DNA of 64,000 bases from JABSSA01 sp039975755 (GCA_039975755.1 JBDWGM010000008.1:1-64000), one strand, 5' to 3'. Positions 1 through 8,287 are shown, counted from the stretch's first letter. Translations and numbers: made by a program. The notes: a model not told the origin generated them from the sequence alone.

Positions 1-32
1 GTTCGACAAAGACGGGTCCGCGCGATGATCCC

Positions 33-60
33 GTAGGGTGCGTGATTTCACGCGCCCTTA
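33..60 (+). repeat. REP-like palindrome (upstream copy)
   Basis: The element begins GTAGGG and contains the near-perfect hairpin GGGTGCGTGA-TT-TCACGCGCCC, with one G-T wobble in the stem. A second copy with the same head and same TGCGTGATTTCACGC core lies just after the neighbouring transposase gene. A 5' GTAG tetranucleotide followed by a hairpin is the known recognition layout of REP sequences served by RAYT transposases. Confidence 0.75.
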
Positions 61-84
61 ACCACGTCACGCCATGGTCACACC

Positions 85-576
85 ATGCCCAATTACCGCA
101 GACCAAAAATCACCGGAGCCGTTGTATTTTTCACCGTCACATTGGCACAGCGCGGCGCAACCACGTTGGTGGACGAGATCGACATATTGCGCGATGCCGT
201 GCGCAAGACCATACGCGAACGCCCGTTCGAGATTGACGCATGGGTGGTGTTGCCCGACCATTTGCATTGTGTATGGACATTGCCCGCCGGAGATCGCGAT
301 TTTGCGACACGGTGGCGGTTGATCAAAACGCGATTTTCGAAAGAGTTACCCAAAGGCCCCACACGCCCGAGCCACACAGCCCGGCATGAACGTGGTATTT
401 GGCAGAGACGGTTTTGGGAGCACCATATTCGCAACGAAGCCGATTATTGGGCCCATGTGCGATATTGTTGGATGAATCCCGTCAAGCATGGATTTGCCCC
501 ACGCGCCGAAGATTGGCCATTTTCAAGCGTTCACCACGACACGCGTTTCAACCCAATGATGGATTGGGCAATGTAG
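85..576 (+). CDS. REP-associated tyrosine transposase (RAYT), IS200-like Y1 family
   Basis: This 163-residue protein belongs to the Y1 (HUH-type) transposase-like family that processes single-stranded REP hairpins. The diagnostic metal-binding motif DHLHCVW (histidine-hydrophobic-histidine type) is visible near residue 60, and the family motifs RFWEHHIRNEADY and YCWMNPVKHG follow. The length is normal for a single-domain RAYT. The start chosen is the ATG giving MPNYRRPK, the usual family N-terminus (a tyrosine- and arginine-rich beginning). REP palindromes with a GTAG head sit immediately before and after the gene; the downstream one overlaps the stop codon region. RAYTs are generally single-copy, domesticated and not mobile as insertion sequences, so this gene probably governs the REP elements of this genome. 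The catalytic tyrosine cannot be assigned with certainty by eye. Confidence 0.9.
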   Translation: MPNYRRPKITGAVVFFTVTLAQRGATTLVDEIDILRDAVRKTIRERPFEIDAWVVLPDHLHCVWTLPAGDRDFATRWRLIKTRFSKELPKGPTRPSHTARHERGIWQRRFWEHHIRNEADYWAHVRYCWMNPVKHGFAPRAEDWPFSSVHHDTRFNPMMDWAM

Positions 577-600
577 GATGCGTGATTTCACGCATCATGT
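573..600 (+). repeat. REP-like palindrome (downstream copy)
   Basis: The copy reads GTAG, then a perfect hairpin GATGCGTGA-TT-TCACGCATC. It shares the head and the 15-base core with the copy upstream of the transposase. It overlaps the end of the transposase gene (the stop codon lies at 574-576), so the element may also act as a transcript end structure. Confidence 0.75.
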
Positions 601-619
601 GTGGGGGTGAAGGGAGTGC

Positions 620-644
620 GGTACGTGCAAGCCCGCACCCTAGG
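620..644 (-). repeat. Degenerate REP-like palindrome, inverted orientation
   Basis: Read on the minus strand this starts CCTAGGGTGCGGGCTTGC and continues ACGTACC, an imperfect hairpin with a head one base away from GTAGGG. It lies 20 bases after the previous REP in the opposite orientation, the paired arrangement seen in BIMEs. Several stem mismatches suggest decay. Confidence 0.45.
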
Positions 645-648
645 ATCC

Positions 649-1890
649 TCATTCAATTAGCTTGATGTGCTCGTCTAAAGCATCTAGCGCCAAACTAATG
701 CGCATAGAAGATCTCAGGTATGGGGTCGACACGCGAAACAAACGGCGTTCGTTGTCGCATTTTAAAATTTTTTCGTTCCCGTCACATAATGAACGCAGAT
801 GGCGCAAAGTTTGAATTTTTCCATGTTTCATAGTTTTTGGAAAATTCTTGTTCAAAAATTCACTCACATCATCAGAAGAAAAGAACGACCGTTCTAGTCG
901 GGAAACCGAGAACAATATCTTTGATTTCGCCTGCCTAGCGGTTTTGTCGTACATAACTTGCGACCGTATGAATTCCACACTTTGAACAGCTTTGGACTTT
1001 ATCCAATCATTGACAGCAACATCCACAACATCAGGGTTGATAGTATTTAGGTTGTCCTCTGCTCTTAATGCTACATGCAAGCACACATCATGTAAAAACT
1101 GCGGGACTCGGTACGTAACAAAAGCTATTTTCCCCAAACACAGTGTTTTGCTTTCGAAGGAAAAATCCAACTCCTGTTCCAAACCACGAGTTGCCAATAA
1201 ATCAACGCTCTTTCGATCTAATATGCCCACCTCAGGAATTTCATAAACGCGATTCGAAATAGTTTGGTGACGATTTCCATCAGATAGAATTTCTTTTACA
1301 TCTGAGGGTACTCCAACCAAGCATATCCTGACCTTGTACGAGCCTGCACGGACATCGTCCAAACCGATCAACATTGAACGAATACGGTCAACGACATCTG
1401 CTCTGTCCAATGCATACTCAAGGTTCTCAAAAACCAAAAATGAGGTTCGTTTGCCAGCAGTCTTTCTAATATATGAAAGAAGTTTTAGATATGGTGAGTT
1501 TTCTACTTTCTTATACTTAGTTTCTGTTTCGTCACCCACGCCAATTCTGCTAGGTTTGAATTCGGCCGATTTTTTTTCAATTTTTTCAGTTTCTTCCCAA
1601 GCTTCAAAACTTGAAATTAATTCCAGTATTTGCAAATCAACATCATCCTCAGACTTACAATCCCTGAAATCAATCACTGAGAAATAAATATTGTCGTCAC
1701 GAAAGATCTTCTTGTAGAGCCATGATTTTCCACAACCTGAATCGCCAAATATCACGACATTATAACCAGTGCGAACAGCGGTCCTTAATGAATACTCATG
1801 CTCCGGACGGTTGATATACATTACAGAATTTACTTCATCTGATCGCGGAGTAAAAACTTCTTCTGGTTTCTTTGTTTTAAAAATTTTCAA
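649..1890 (-). CDS. Lone P-loop ATPase, AAA/ORC-like, horizontally acquired
   Basis: The 413-residue protein carries a Walker A motif GDSGCGKSW at about residues 49-57, a Walker-B-like stretch SFLVFENLEY near 150 and a sensor-like ICLVGVP near 190. The remaining 200 residues look helical and include a possible winged-helix region. This order resembles ORC1/CDC6 or STAND-type ATPases, but I do not recognise a named family. Base composition is clearly AT-richer than the flanking genes, which points to recent transfer. The start is TTG, chosen because a perfect AGGAGG lies seven bases upstream. A TTGACA hexamer at 1932-1937 (minus strand) could be its -35 element. No partner effector gene is adjacent: the neighbours are a RAYT gene and lepA. 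A role in defence or mobile-element regulation is possible but unsupported. Confidence 0.6.
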   Translation of the reverse strand: MKIFKTKKPEEVFTPRSDEVNSVMYINRPEHEYSLRTAVRTGYNVVIFGDSGCGKSWLYKKIFRDDNIYFSVIDFRDCKSEDDVDLQILELISSFEAWEETEKIEKKSAEFKPSRIGVGDETETKYKKVENSPYLKLLSYIRKTAGKRTSFLVFENLEYALDRADVVDRIRSMLIGLDDVRAGSYKVRICLVGVPSDVKEILSDGNRHQTISNRVYEIPEVGILDRKSVDLLATRGLEQELDFSFESKTLCLGKIAFVTYRVPQFLHDVCLHVALRAEDNLNTINPDVVDVAVNDWIKSKAVQSVEFIRSQVMYDKTARQAKSKILFSVSRLERSFFSSDDVSEFLNKNFPKTMKHGKIQTLRHLRSLCDGNEKILKCDNERRLFRVSTPYLRSSMRISLALDALDEHIKLIE

Positions 1891-1897
1891 AATGACA

Positions 1898-1903
1898 CCT
1901 CCT
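1898..1903 (-). promoter_or_regulatory. Perfect Shine-Dalgarno deciding a TTG start
   Basis: AGGAGG on the minus strand is separated by seven bases from the TTG codon of the ATPase gene. No ATG lies at a suitable distance, so this site fixes the unusual start codon. Confidence 0.7.
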
Positions 1904-2048
1904 GAAGGGAGAGTACCCTACGGTTGAATGCTGTCAAGTAGACACTAAAAACTGATCCTGTTCATTTTCAAATTTGAAATTTTCGTACTCTATTCATATG
2001 AACATCTGCGAGTATAGCTTTCGCGCATTCGTCCTTAAAATAAACAAC

Positions 2049-3845
2049 TCAACTGTCCATCTTCAACGCAGAAATAAACGCTTCTTGCGGAATGTCGACT
2101 TTCCCGAACTGGCGCATCTTTTTCTTACCGGCTTTCTGCTTGTCCAGCAGTTTGCGTTTTCGCGTCGCGTCGCCGCCATAACATTTGGCGGTCACGTCTT
2201 TGCGCAGGGCGGACAGAGTTTCGCGGGCGATGACTTTGCCGCCGATGGCCGCTTGGATCGGGATTTTGAACATGTGGCGCGGGATCAGGTCTTTGAGCTT
2301 TTCGCACATGGCGCGGCCTCGGGCTTCGGCGCGGTCGCGGTGGACCATCATCGACAGGGCATCGACCGGTTCGTCATTCACAAGGATCGACATCTTAACA
2401 AGGTTGTCTTCGCGGTAGCCTTCGAGTTGGTAATCAAACGAGGCGTATCCTTTGGTCACCGATTTCAGGCGGTCGTAAAAGTCAAAGACCACTTCGTTCA
2501 GGGGCAGGTCATAGACGGCCATGGCGCGTGAGCCGGCATAGGTCAGGTCCAGTTGGATGCCGCGGCGGTCTTGGCAGAGTTTCAGCACGTCACCCAGATA
2601 TTCGTCGGGCACGAGGATGGTCGCTTTGATGCGGGGTTCTTCGAGGTGATCGACCAGGGTCATGTCGGGCATGTCGGCGGGGTTGTGCAATTCGCGTTCT
2701 TCGCCGTCGCGCATGAACAGGTGATAGACCACGGAGGGCGCTGTGGTGATCAGCTCGATGTCAAATTCACGCTCGATCCGGTCGCGGATGACTTCGAGGT
2801 GCAAGAGGCCCAGAAAGCCGCAGCGAAAGCCAAAGCCCAGCGCGGCGGAGGTTTCCATTTCCGAGGAGAACGACGCGTCGTTCAGGGCCAGCTTTTCGAT
2901 GGCGTCACGCATGTCTTCGAATTGTGAGGAATCGACCGGGAACAGGCCACAGAACACGACCGGCTGTGCGGGTTTAAATCCGGGAAGGGGTTCGACCTCG
3001 AGGCGTTGATGGGTGATGGTGTCGCCGACGCGGGTGTCGCGGACCTGTTTGATCGACGCGGTGAGGAATCCGATTTCACCGGGGCCAAGGACGTCGATGG
3101 CTTCCATTTGTGGGCGGAAGACGCCGATGCGGTCCACGTGGTGGATGGTGTTGTTGGACAGGAACTTGATCTTTTCGCCCTTTTTCAGGCGGCCATCCAT
3201 GATGCGAACAAGGACGATGACACCGAGATAGGCGTCATACCAGCTGTCCACGAGCATCGCTTTTAGCGGCGCGTCGGGGTCGCCTTTGGGTGCGGGCAAA
3301 TGCGTGACGATCGCTTCGAGGGTTTCGTGGATGCCCACGCCGGTTTTTGCGGACACGGCGATGGCGCCCGAGGCATCGATACCGATGACGTCTTCGACCT
3401 GTTCGGCGACGCGGTCGATGTCGGATGCGGGCAGATCTATCTTGTTGAACACAGGGACAATATCGTGGTCGGCATCAATCGCCTGATAGACATTGGCGAG
3501 GGTCTGCGCTTCGACGCCTTGGGTGGAATCGACCACCAGCAACGACCCTTCGACGGCGCGCATCGAGCGGGACACCTCATAGGCGAAATCCACGTGGCCG
3601 GGGGTGTCGATCAGGTTCAGGACATAGTGTTCACCGTTATCCGCAGTATAGTCGATGCGGACGGTGTTGGCCTTGATCGTGATGCCCCGTTCGCGTTCGA
3701 TGTCCATACTGTCAAGCAGCTGTTCCTTCATGTCCCGATCCGCCACGGTTTGGGTGGATTGGATCAGGCGATCAGCCAGCGTGGATTTCCCGTGGTCAAT
3801 ATGCGCCACGATGGAGAAATTGCGGATATGCGAAAGCGATGTCAT
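2049..3845 (-). CDS. lepA: Elongation factor 4 (LepA) GTPase
   Basis: LepA is a translational GTPase that binds ribosomes and back-translocates or remodels stalled complexes. The 598-residue product has the full family length. The G1 motif AHIDHGKST lies near residue 14, the G3 motif DTPGHVDF near 80 and the G4 motif NKID near 135. The characteristic C-terminal domain ends with GGDATRKRKLLDKQKAGKKK-type sequence typical of LepA. I chose the ATG giving MTSLSHIRNF because the GTPase domain begins there as in other LepA proteins; an in-frame extension of 18 residues upstream has no family resemblance. It is transcribed divergently from the NNPPE-type gene, with only about 35 bases between the starts. 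Confidence 0.97.
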   Translation of the reverse strand: MTSLSHIRNFSIVAHIDHGKSTLADRLIQSTQTVADRDMKEQLLDSMDIERERGITIKANTVRIDYTADNGEHYVLNLIDTPGHVDFAYEVSRSMRAVEGSLLVVDSTQGVEAQTLANVYQAIDADHDIVPVFNKIDLPASDIDRVAEQVEDVIGIDASGAIAVSAKTGVGIHETLEAIVTHLPAPKGDPDAPLKAMLVDSWYDAYLGVIVLVRIMDGRLKKGEKIKFLSNNTIHHVDRIGVFRPQMEAIDVLGPGEIGFLTASIKQVRDTRVGDTITHQRLEVEPLPGFKPAQPVVFCGLFPVDSSQFEDMRDAIEKLALNDASFSSEMETSAALGFGFRCGFLGLLHLEVIRDRIEREFDIELITTAPSVVYHLFMRDGEERELHNPADMPDMTLVDHLEEPRIKATILVPDEYLGDVLKLCQDRRGIQLDLTYAGSRAMAVYDLPLNEVVFDFYDRLKSVTKGYASFDYQLEGYREDNLVKMSILVNDEPVDALSMMVHRDRAEARGRAMCEKLKDLIPRHMFKIPIQAAIGGKVIARETLSALRKDVTAKCYGGDATRKRKLLDKQKAGKKKMRQFGKVDIPQEAFISALKMDS

Positions 3846-3879
3846 GATGTGGATATGTAGGGATTTTTGAGGTTTGGCA

Positions 3880-4968
3880 ATGGTTGACGACCGACGCACT
3901 ACCGAAATGCAAAGGCGCGCGGAAGCAAGCCTCTATTACCATCCAAATCTGTATGAAGTAACAGTAATGGCGGCGTCTCGTGCAACTCTTCGCATCTTGC
4001 CAATACTTGGCTTTGAGCAAGACACACGCGCTCTTGAAGAAAAGTTGTTCTTTTGCTGTAGAGCACTTTCGTGGGGGTTCGCCGCGGTACAACTCCCGGA
4101 ACGCGGTAAAAAGCTAAAAGGAAAAATAAAGTTCGAACAAAGTTTTGAAATGGATCTACCTGCGAATTGCCAACCCTGCCTCGCCGCGTTTTCGACAATG
4201 GGTGTATCGGGGGCAATAATGACTGCAACACCACGTATGGGGGAAACGCTCGAGTTGGCAGAGACTGCGGTTTTTGGCGCCGGTTACATTGATGTCCCAG
4301 GTTATAAGGACGGTGACTTAAAAAGTTTGCCGCTTTGGGGAGGTTTCAAAGTGCCAGATCAATGCCAAGAAGGCTGGCACCTTATTCGTTCGCGCCTACA
4401 GGAAAACGACGATGTCTGGAATTTTTGGCTGAACTGGTATGAAGCGGTCGCACGGGGACAGTTCGAAGACTGGGCCATTTTTCAGACTTTTCCAAGTGAC
4501 ATTTCTGCTGAAGATTGGGACACTGGGGTGTCACATGTTTCCGCGAAAATTCAACAAATCCGGGCAAAAATTGGCGTTTCGAGTGCAATAGCGCGTTTTG
4601 AAAACGGAAATATTTCGCATGTAATTGCGCAGGAGCGCCATACAATAGGAGGTAACAACCCGCCAGAGGACATGCAGATCGAGCCACAGATCGTTCAGGA
4701 GACGACGATCATTTGGGCAACTGTGGATGAATTGAAGGCGGAGACAGAGCAAGAGGCTCCGGACAAGCCGACCGTTTTGCGGATCATTGAAACGCTCGGG
4801 CGGGCGCTGAAAGCGATTTTGGCGTGGTGTGCGCAAAAGGGTGACCTCAGCGTTGATACGCTGATCAAATGGGGCATTCCGATTGGTGGGGCAGCGGTTT
4901 TGGCCAATCCGAAGCTTGTTGCGGATGTGGTCGAGGCCGCAAAGGCTTGGGTGTCGTTTTTGCCGTGA
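3880..4968 (+). CDS. Uncharacterised protein with NNPPE motif and C-terminal hydrophobic helix
   Basis: This 362-residue protein is not assigned to a functional family. Residues 1-250 form a mixed globular region with a Cys-Cys pair (FFCCRAL) and a conserved-looking LPANCQPCLAAF stretch. Near residue 270 is the motif TIGGNNPPE, which I recall as GHNNPPE in many Rhodobacterales and Rhizobiales hypothetical proteins; it is followed by IIWATVDELKAE, then a helix-rich tail ending in a hydrophobic segment (GIPIGGAAVLANPKLVADVV) that may touch a membrane. The ATG start is preceded by an in-frame TTG two codons upstream, and both leave almost no room for a promoter before divergent lepA; an internal ATG at 3907 or 3967 is possible. 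It is probably a roseobacter accessory gene of unknown role. Confidence 0.6.
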   Translation: MVDDRRTTEMQRRAEASLYYHPNLYEVTVMAASRATLRILPILGFEQDTRALEEKLFFCCRALSWGFAAVQLPERGKKLKGKIKFEQSFEMDLPANCQPCLAAFSTMGVSGAIMTATPRMGETLELAETAVFGAGYIDVPGYKDGDLKSLPLWGGFKVPDQCQEGWHLIRSRLQENDDVWNFWLNWYEAVARGQFEDWAIFQTFPSDISAEDWDTGVSHVSAKIQQIRAKIGVSSAIARFENGNISHVIAQERHTIGGNNPPEDMQIEPQIVQETTIIWATVDELKAETEQEAPDKPTVLRIIETLGRALKAILAWCAQKGDLSVDTLIKWGIPIGGAAVLANPKLVADVVEAAKAWVSFLP

Positions 4969-4971
4969 GGT

Positions 4972-4996
4972 GTGGCGGGGTGAACCCCGCCCTACG
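4972..4996 (-). repeat. REP-like palindrome, CCCCGCC type, minus strand
   Basis: On the minus strand it reads CGTAG followed by the perfect hairpin GGCGGGG-TTCA-CCCCGCC. It starts four bases after the stop of the preceding gene and shares the GTAGGG head with the REP copies beside the RAYT, although the stem sequence differs. A transcript-stabilising or terminating role is also possible because of its position. Confidence 0.6.
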
Positions 4997-5031
4997 GACC
5001 TTTGGATCAGGGGGAAATAAATCAAAATGCC

Positions 5032-5127
5032 ATGGAATTCGAAGTAATCGGGACAGCGCTGATCCGAGGGTTGGCGATTGCGGATGGGACACACTTAGCG
5101 GATGTCATTGAAGCCGCCAGAGCTTAA
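5032..5127 (+). CDS. Possible 31-residue peptide resembling the tail of the upstream gene
   Basis: The frame encodes MEFEVIGTALIRGLAIADGT and then HLADVIEAARA. Its C-terminus ADVIEAARA matches ADVVEAAKA at the end of the NNPPE-type protein just upstream, which suggests either a small duplicated module or a remnant. A purine-rich GGGGGAAATAA lies about 14 bases before the ATG, rather far for a ribosome site. No homologue is known to me, and it may be a non-coding relic. Confidence 0.25.
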   Translation: MEFEVIGTALIRGLAIADGTHLADVIEAARA

Positions 5128-5138
5128 GGCGTGTTGCC

Positions 5139-5160
5139 GTAGATTGGGTTTAAACCCACC
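5139..5160 (+). repeat. REP-like palindrome, GTGGGTTT type, partly degenerate
   Basis: GTAG is followed two bases later by the perfect 14-base palindrome TGGGTTTAAACCCA. The head and layout match the other REP-like elements in the first 5 kb, while the stem is a third sequence type. Confidence 0.5.
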
Positions 5161-5377
5161 TTGTGCGACGGATCATGGCTTGGACCACCCTGAAAATTCC
5201 ACGCGATTGATTGCCGCATTCCTTCAATCTCTATGCCGATCTTTGCCACCCCTCTTTCTTTTGTAATGTGTGCGACTGGATCGTGAATTGCCCTGCTGCT
5301 GCGGAATGGGCATAGTGCCCGTAAAAATAATGAGCAGTCAAAGCACTGCATCGTGCAGAAATAGAAGGGCGTCTCCC

Positions 5378-5737
5378 ATGGTACGGGTACTTGCACTTGG
5401 TCTTGTTATAGTAAGTCTTGCCGCTTGCGGCAGCGGGCGGTCAGGCGGCGTGACGTCTGCGCGTTCCCCTGTATACAACCCGTCTTTGTTTGCCAGCGGA
5501 CCGATTTCCCAAGCGTGTCTGCGCGGTGGCCGGGATCAGGCAAGCCGGGCGCGGTGTGGGTGTGTGCAGGCGGTGGCCAACCGGCATCTGTCGGCAGCTG
5601 ATCAACGGCGCGGGGCTGCGTTTTTCAATGACCCGCAATCAGCCCAAGACACGCGCCAGTCGGACAACCCCTCCAGCGAGCGGTTTTGGTTGCGTTGGAA
5701 AGAGTTCGGCGCCAGTGCGGGGCAGCTTTGCACCTGA
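5378..5737 (+). CDS. Small lipoprotein of an uncharacterised Rhodobacterales family
   Basis: The 119-residue product starts with a short signal sequence and the lipobox LAAC, so it should be lipidated at Cys and attached to a membrane facing the periplasm. The mature part contains SPVYNPSLFASGPIS, a CGCVQAVAN stretch with further cysteines (CLRG, QLCT at the end), and FFNDPQSAQ. I recall closely similar small proteins across Rhodobacterales, some labelled arginine transporter, a name the sequence does not support. Four cysteines in the mature region may form disulphides. The ATG giving MVRVLALG is chosen because it starts the signal peptide directly; the longer upstream frame lacks one. The following SPFH gene is 84 bases away in the same direction. 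Confidence 0.75.
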   Translation: MVRVLALGLVIVSLAACGSGRSGGVTSARSPVYNPSLFASGPISQACLRGGRDQASRARCGCVQAVANRHLSAADQRRGAAFFNDPQSAQDTRQSDNPSSERFWLRWKEFGASAGQLCT

Positions 5738-5821
5738 TCACAAAGGGGTGACTTCGCCTTGGGTCGTACCTATATATGCGGGAACATTCCTGTTTTGGTC
5801 GCGTCGTATAGTGGAGCCGCA

Positions 5822-6724
5822 ATGAGTATTGATGATTTTCTAGCCTATCTTTTTAATCTTGAGGGCGCTTCAGTTGTTCTGGTCCTTGTGGCCGTATTCC
5901 TTCTGCTTTGTCTTCTTCTTGGGGTCCGCATTGTCCCGCAATCCGAACAGCATGTCGTCGAACGGTTCGGGCGTTTGCGGTCTGTGTTGGGGCCTGGGAT
6001 CAACTTTATTGTACCGTTCCTGGATCGTGTGCGGCATCGGGTTTCGATCCTTGAGCGGCAGCTGCCGACGGCATCACAGGACGCAATCACATCGGACAAC
6101 GTGCTGGTGAAGGTCGAAACAAGCGTGTTTTACCGCATCTTGAATCCGGAAAAGACGGTGTATCGTATCCGGGATGTGGACGGCGCGATCTCGACAACGG
6201 TTGCGGGGATCGTTCGGGCGCAAATCGGTAAGATGGAGCTGGACGAAGTGCAATCGAACCGGTCGACTTTGATTTCGACGATCCAGTCGAGTGTTGAGGG
6301 TGCCGTGGATGCTTGGGGGATCGAAGTGACACGCGCCGAGATTTTGGATGTGAATCTGGATCAGGCGACACGGGATGCGATGTTGCAGCAGTTGAATGCG
6401 GAACGTGAACGGCGTGCTGCGGTGACTAAGGCCGAAGGTGAACGTCGCGCGGTCGAGTTGAATGCGGATGCGGAGCTTTATGCTGCGGAACAGGCTGCCA
6501 AAGCTCGCCGGATTGAATCGGATGCAGAAGCTTATGCGACTGGTGTTGTTGCAGCGGCCATTCGTGACAATGGCCTCGAAGCGGCACAGTATCAGGTGGC
6601 GTTGAAACAGGTCGAAGCGTTGTCGCAAGTGGCCGGTGGTGAGGGCCAGCAGACGATTGTATTGCCATCCAGCGCAGTTGATGCGTTTGGTGAGGCCTTC
6701 AAGATGCTGCGAGGCTCGAAATGA
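5822..6724 (+). CDS. SPFH/band-7 membrane protein, paraslipin (QmcA/stomatin-like)
   Basis: The protein has 300 residues with one N-terminal membrane helix (LVLVAVFLLLCLLLGVRIV) followed by a band-7/SPFH domain. Recognisable family stretches are QSEQHVVERFGR, PGINFIVPFLDRV, DNVLVKVETSVFYRI and the RAEILDVNLD region, then an alanine/glutamate-rich coiled coil (residues about 190-240). Such proteins form oligomeric membrane microdomain scaffolds and protect or present substrates to membrane proteases. The downstream NfeD gene overlaps it by four bases (ATGA), the usual operon partner of paraslipins. The start is the ATG giving MSIDDFLAY, preceded by GTGGAG; the upstream in-frame extension has no family match. 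Confidence 0.92.
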   Translation: MSIDDFLAYLFNLEGASVVLVLVAVFLLLCLLLGVRIVPQSEQHVVERFGRLRSVLGPGINFIVPFLDRVRHRVSILERQLPTASQDAITSDNVLVKVETSVFYRILNPEKTVYRIRDVDGAISTTVAGIVRAQIGKMELDEVQSNRSTLISTIQSSVEGAVDAWGIEVTRAEILDVNLDQATRDAMLQQLNAERERRAAVTKAEGERRAVELNADAELYAAEQAAKARRIESDAEAYATGVVAAAIRDNGLEAAQYQVALKQVEALSQVAGGEGQQTIVLPSSAVDAFGEAFKMLRGSK

Positions 6725-6996
6725 GTTGGCTTGCGACATGGTGGATTTGGGTGGCAGGCGCTTTGGCGTTTGCCATTCTTGAAACACTGGCTCCGGTCTT
6801 TGTATTTTTGGGTTTAGGGGCTGGCGCTGCGGTCGTTGGCGGCTTGTTGTTTTTAGAAGTGGGACTGGACGAGTCCACGTCTATTCTGATTGTGACATTT
6901 GCCGCGGTTTCGCTGGTGTCAACGTTGCTGTTGCGGTTCATGCTTGGAACCCGTCGCGACGAGGTGAAGACTTTTACGGACGACATCAACAGTTAA
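6721..6996 (+). CDS. Short NfeD family membrane protein
   Basis: The 91-residue protein has two to three hydrophobic helices (WWIWVAGALAFAILETLAP, VFVFLGLGAGAAVVGGLLF, LIVTFAAVSLVSTLLLRF) and a short polar tail. NfeD proteins are coupled to SPFH proteins and help anchor or tune them. This copy stops right after the membrane part, so the soluble OB-fold domain of longer NfeD proteins is absent, as I recall for the short form common in Rhodobacterales. The ATGA overlap with the SPFH gene implies translational coupling. Confidence 0.85.
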   Translation: MSWLATWWIWVAGALAFAILETLAPVFVFLGLGAGAAVVGGLLFLEVGLDESTSILIVTFAAVSLVSTLLLRFMLGTRRDEVKTFTDDINS

Positions 6997-7069
6997 AACA
7001 TTGCCAAAGCTGCGCGCCGGAATGCGCCTGAGCGGTTCACTTTGTGCTGCGCACAGTGCGTGCACGGGA

Positions 7070-7111
7070 CCAATGGTGCTCCGCATGGGGCCAATGATGC
7101 TGCGCATGGGG
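7070..7111. repeat. Two-copy 21-bp tandem repeat
   Basis: Two adjacent 21-base units, CCAATGGTGCTCCGCATGGGG-like and CCAATGATGCTGCGCATGGGG-like, differ at two positions. They lie in the gap between the NfeD gene and the metallo-hydrolase gene. No gene is seen here. Confidence 0.6.
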
Positions 7112-7213
7112 TCAGCGTCCGATTGCAATTTCGTGATATTCCGCAATAGGCTTTGAAAGAATCGATAATTCGCGTAGCCTTTCCTTCAAATCGATAATTT
7201 GGGGGGATAAAAT

Positions 7214-8266
7214 ATGAAAATGTCATTCAGGTTTGCCATAGCGGCGGCCTTTACTTGCATCGGGTCGATGGCGCAGACCGCGCCGTGTCTTGATGTTACG
7301 CTGACGGGAACGCAGGGCGGGCCGCCTGTTTTCAACGGTCTGGCTGGATCTGGAACGCTGGTGCGGTATGGGGACAGTGAGGCCGGCTGTAACGACGTTA
7401 TGCTGCAGTTCGACACGGGGCGTGGCACGACGCAACAGCTGAGCAAACTGGGCGTTCCGGTGGGTAAGCTGAATGCCGTTTTCTACACCCATGTGCATTC
7501 TGATCATTCCGAAGGGCTGATCGACATGGCGCAGTTACGGTGGCATTTCAATTCTGCGGGTCCAAAGCTGGATATGGTGTGCAGTGCGGATATTGCGTCA
7601 CCTGCGGGGCATTCGATGAGCTGTACGAATTACGCGGCCGCCGTTGGGGATGCATTGATTGCGTCGGGTGAGATGGCGCAAAGGCTGGCCGAGAACCCCA
7701 AGCGGTTGCCGGGCGGTCCAGCGGATTTGCTGAATGTGGTGACGTTTGAGCCCACGAATGAGGCCGTCGAGGTTTGGAAGTCTGGTGATGTTGTTGTTTC
7801 GGCAATCCGATCCACCCATGTTCCGGGCCACGCATCGTTCCGTGTGGACACGCCTGCGGGCAGTGTCGTGATCGGAGGGGATGCGGGCAATGATACGAAC
7901 AAACCGCCGCGTGCCAATTCCACATCCGCTCAGGTCGAGGACATCGCGCAGGGTGCAGATATTCTGGTGCATTCCGTGATCCACCCGGTCATGGGGCCGG
8001 ATGGCAACACTGGTTTTCCACCGCCTATTTTCTTTCGCCAAAGCACGGCAACGGATTTGGGAAGTTTGTCGGACCGTGCAGGTGTTGGGCATTTGATGCT
8101 CACGCATTTGATACCGTCGCTGGGCGCGCCCCGTCAGGGTCCGTTTCCAATTGACGGCGGTGGACTGACCAAAGAAGATTACGAAAGCGCTGTGCGCGAT
8201 GGCGGATTTCAGGGTGGCATCACCGTTGGCACCGATCTTGCCAATTATCGGATTGTCGCCCAGTAA
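7214..8266 (+). CDS. Exported metallo-beta-lactamase-fold hydrolase
   Basis: The 350-residue protein starts with a Sec signal peptide (cleavage likely after GSMAQTA) and so acts in the periplasm. The metal-binding motif HVHSDH lies near residue 95, with further candidate ligands in STHVPGHASF and the DAGND stretch, and a final LMLTHL histidine. The overall order (TLVRYGD, FDTGRGTTQQL, HVHSDHSEGL) resembles arylsulfatase/RNase Z-like members of the superfamily rather than true beta-lactamases, so a phosphodiesterase, sulfatase or lactonase activity is plausible; the substrate is unknown. GGGGGATAAAAT before the ATG provides a strong ribosome site. The gene stands alone, convergent with the acetyltransferase gene. 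Confidence 0.85.
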   Translation: MKMSFRFAIAAAFTCIGSMAQTAPCLDVTLTGTQGGPPVFNGLAGSGTLVRYGDSEAGCNDVMLQFDTGRGTTQQLSKLGVPVGKLNAVFYTHVHSDHSEGLIDMAQLRWHFNSAGPKLDMVCSADIASPAGHSMSCTNYAAAVGDALIASGEMAQRLAENPKRLPGGPADLLNVVTFEPTNEAVEVWKSGDVVVSAIRSTHVPGHASFRVDTPAGSVVIGGDAGNDTNKPPRANSTSAQVEDIAQGADILVHSVIHPVMGPDGNTGFPPPIFFRQSTATDLGSLSDRAGVGHLMLTHLIPSLGAPRQGPFPIDGGGLTKEDYESAVRDGGFQGGITVGTDLANYRIVAQ

Positions 8267-8287
8267 CTCCGATCCAATACGATTTTA

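Noticed and set aside
2553..3860. Open frames on the plus strand opposite lepA
   Set aside because: LepA is unambiguous on the minus strand; opposite frames are codon-bias shadows.
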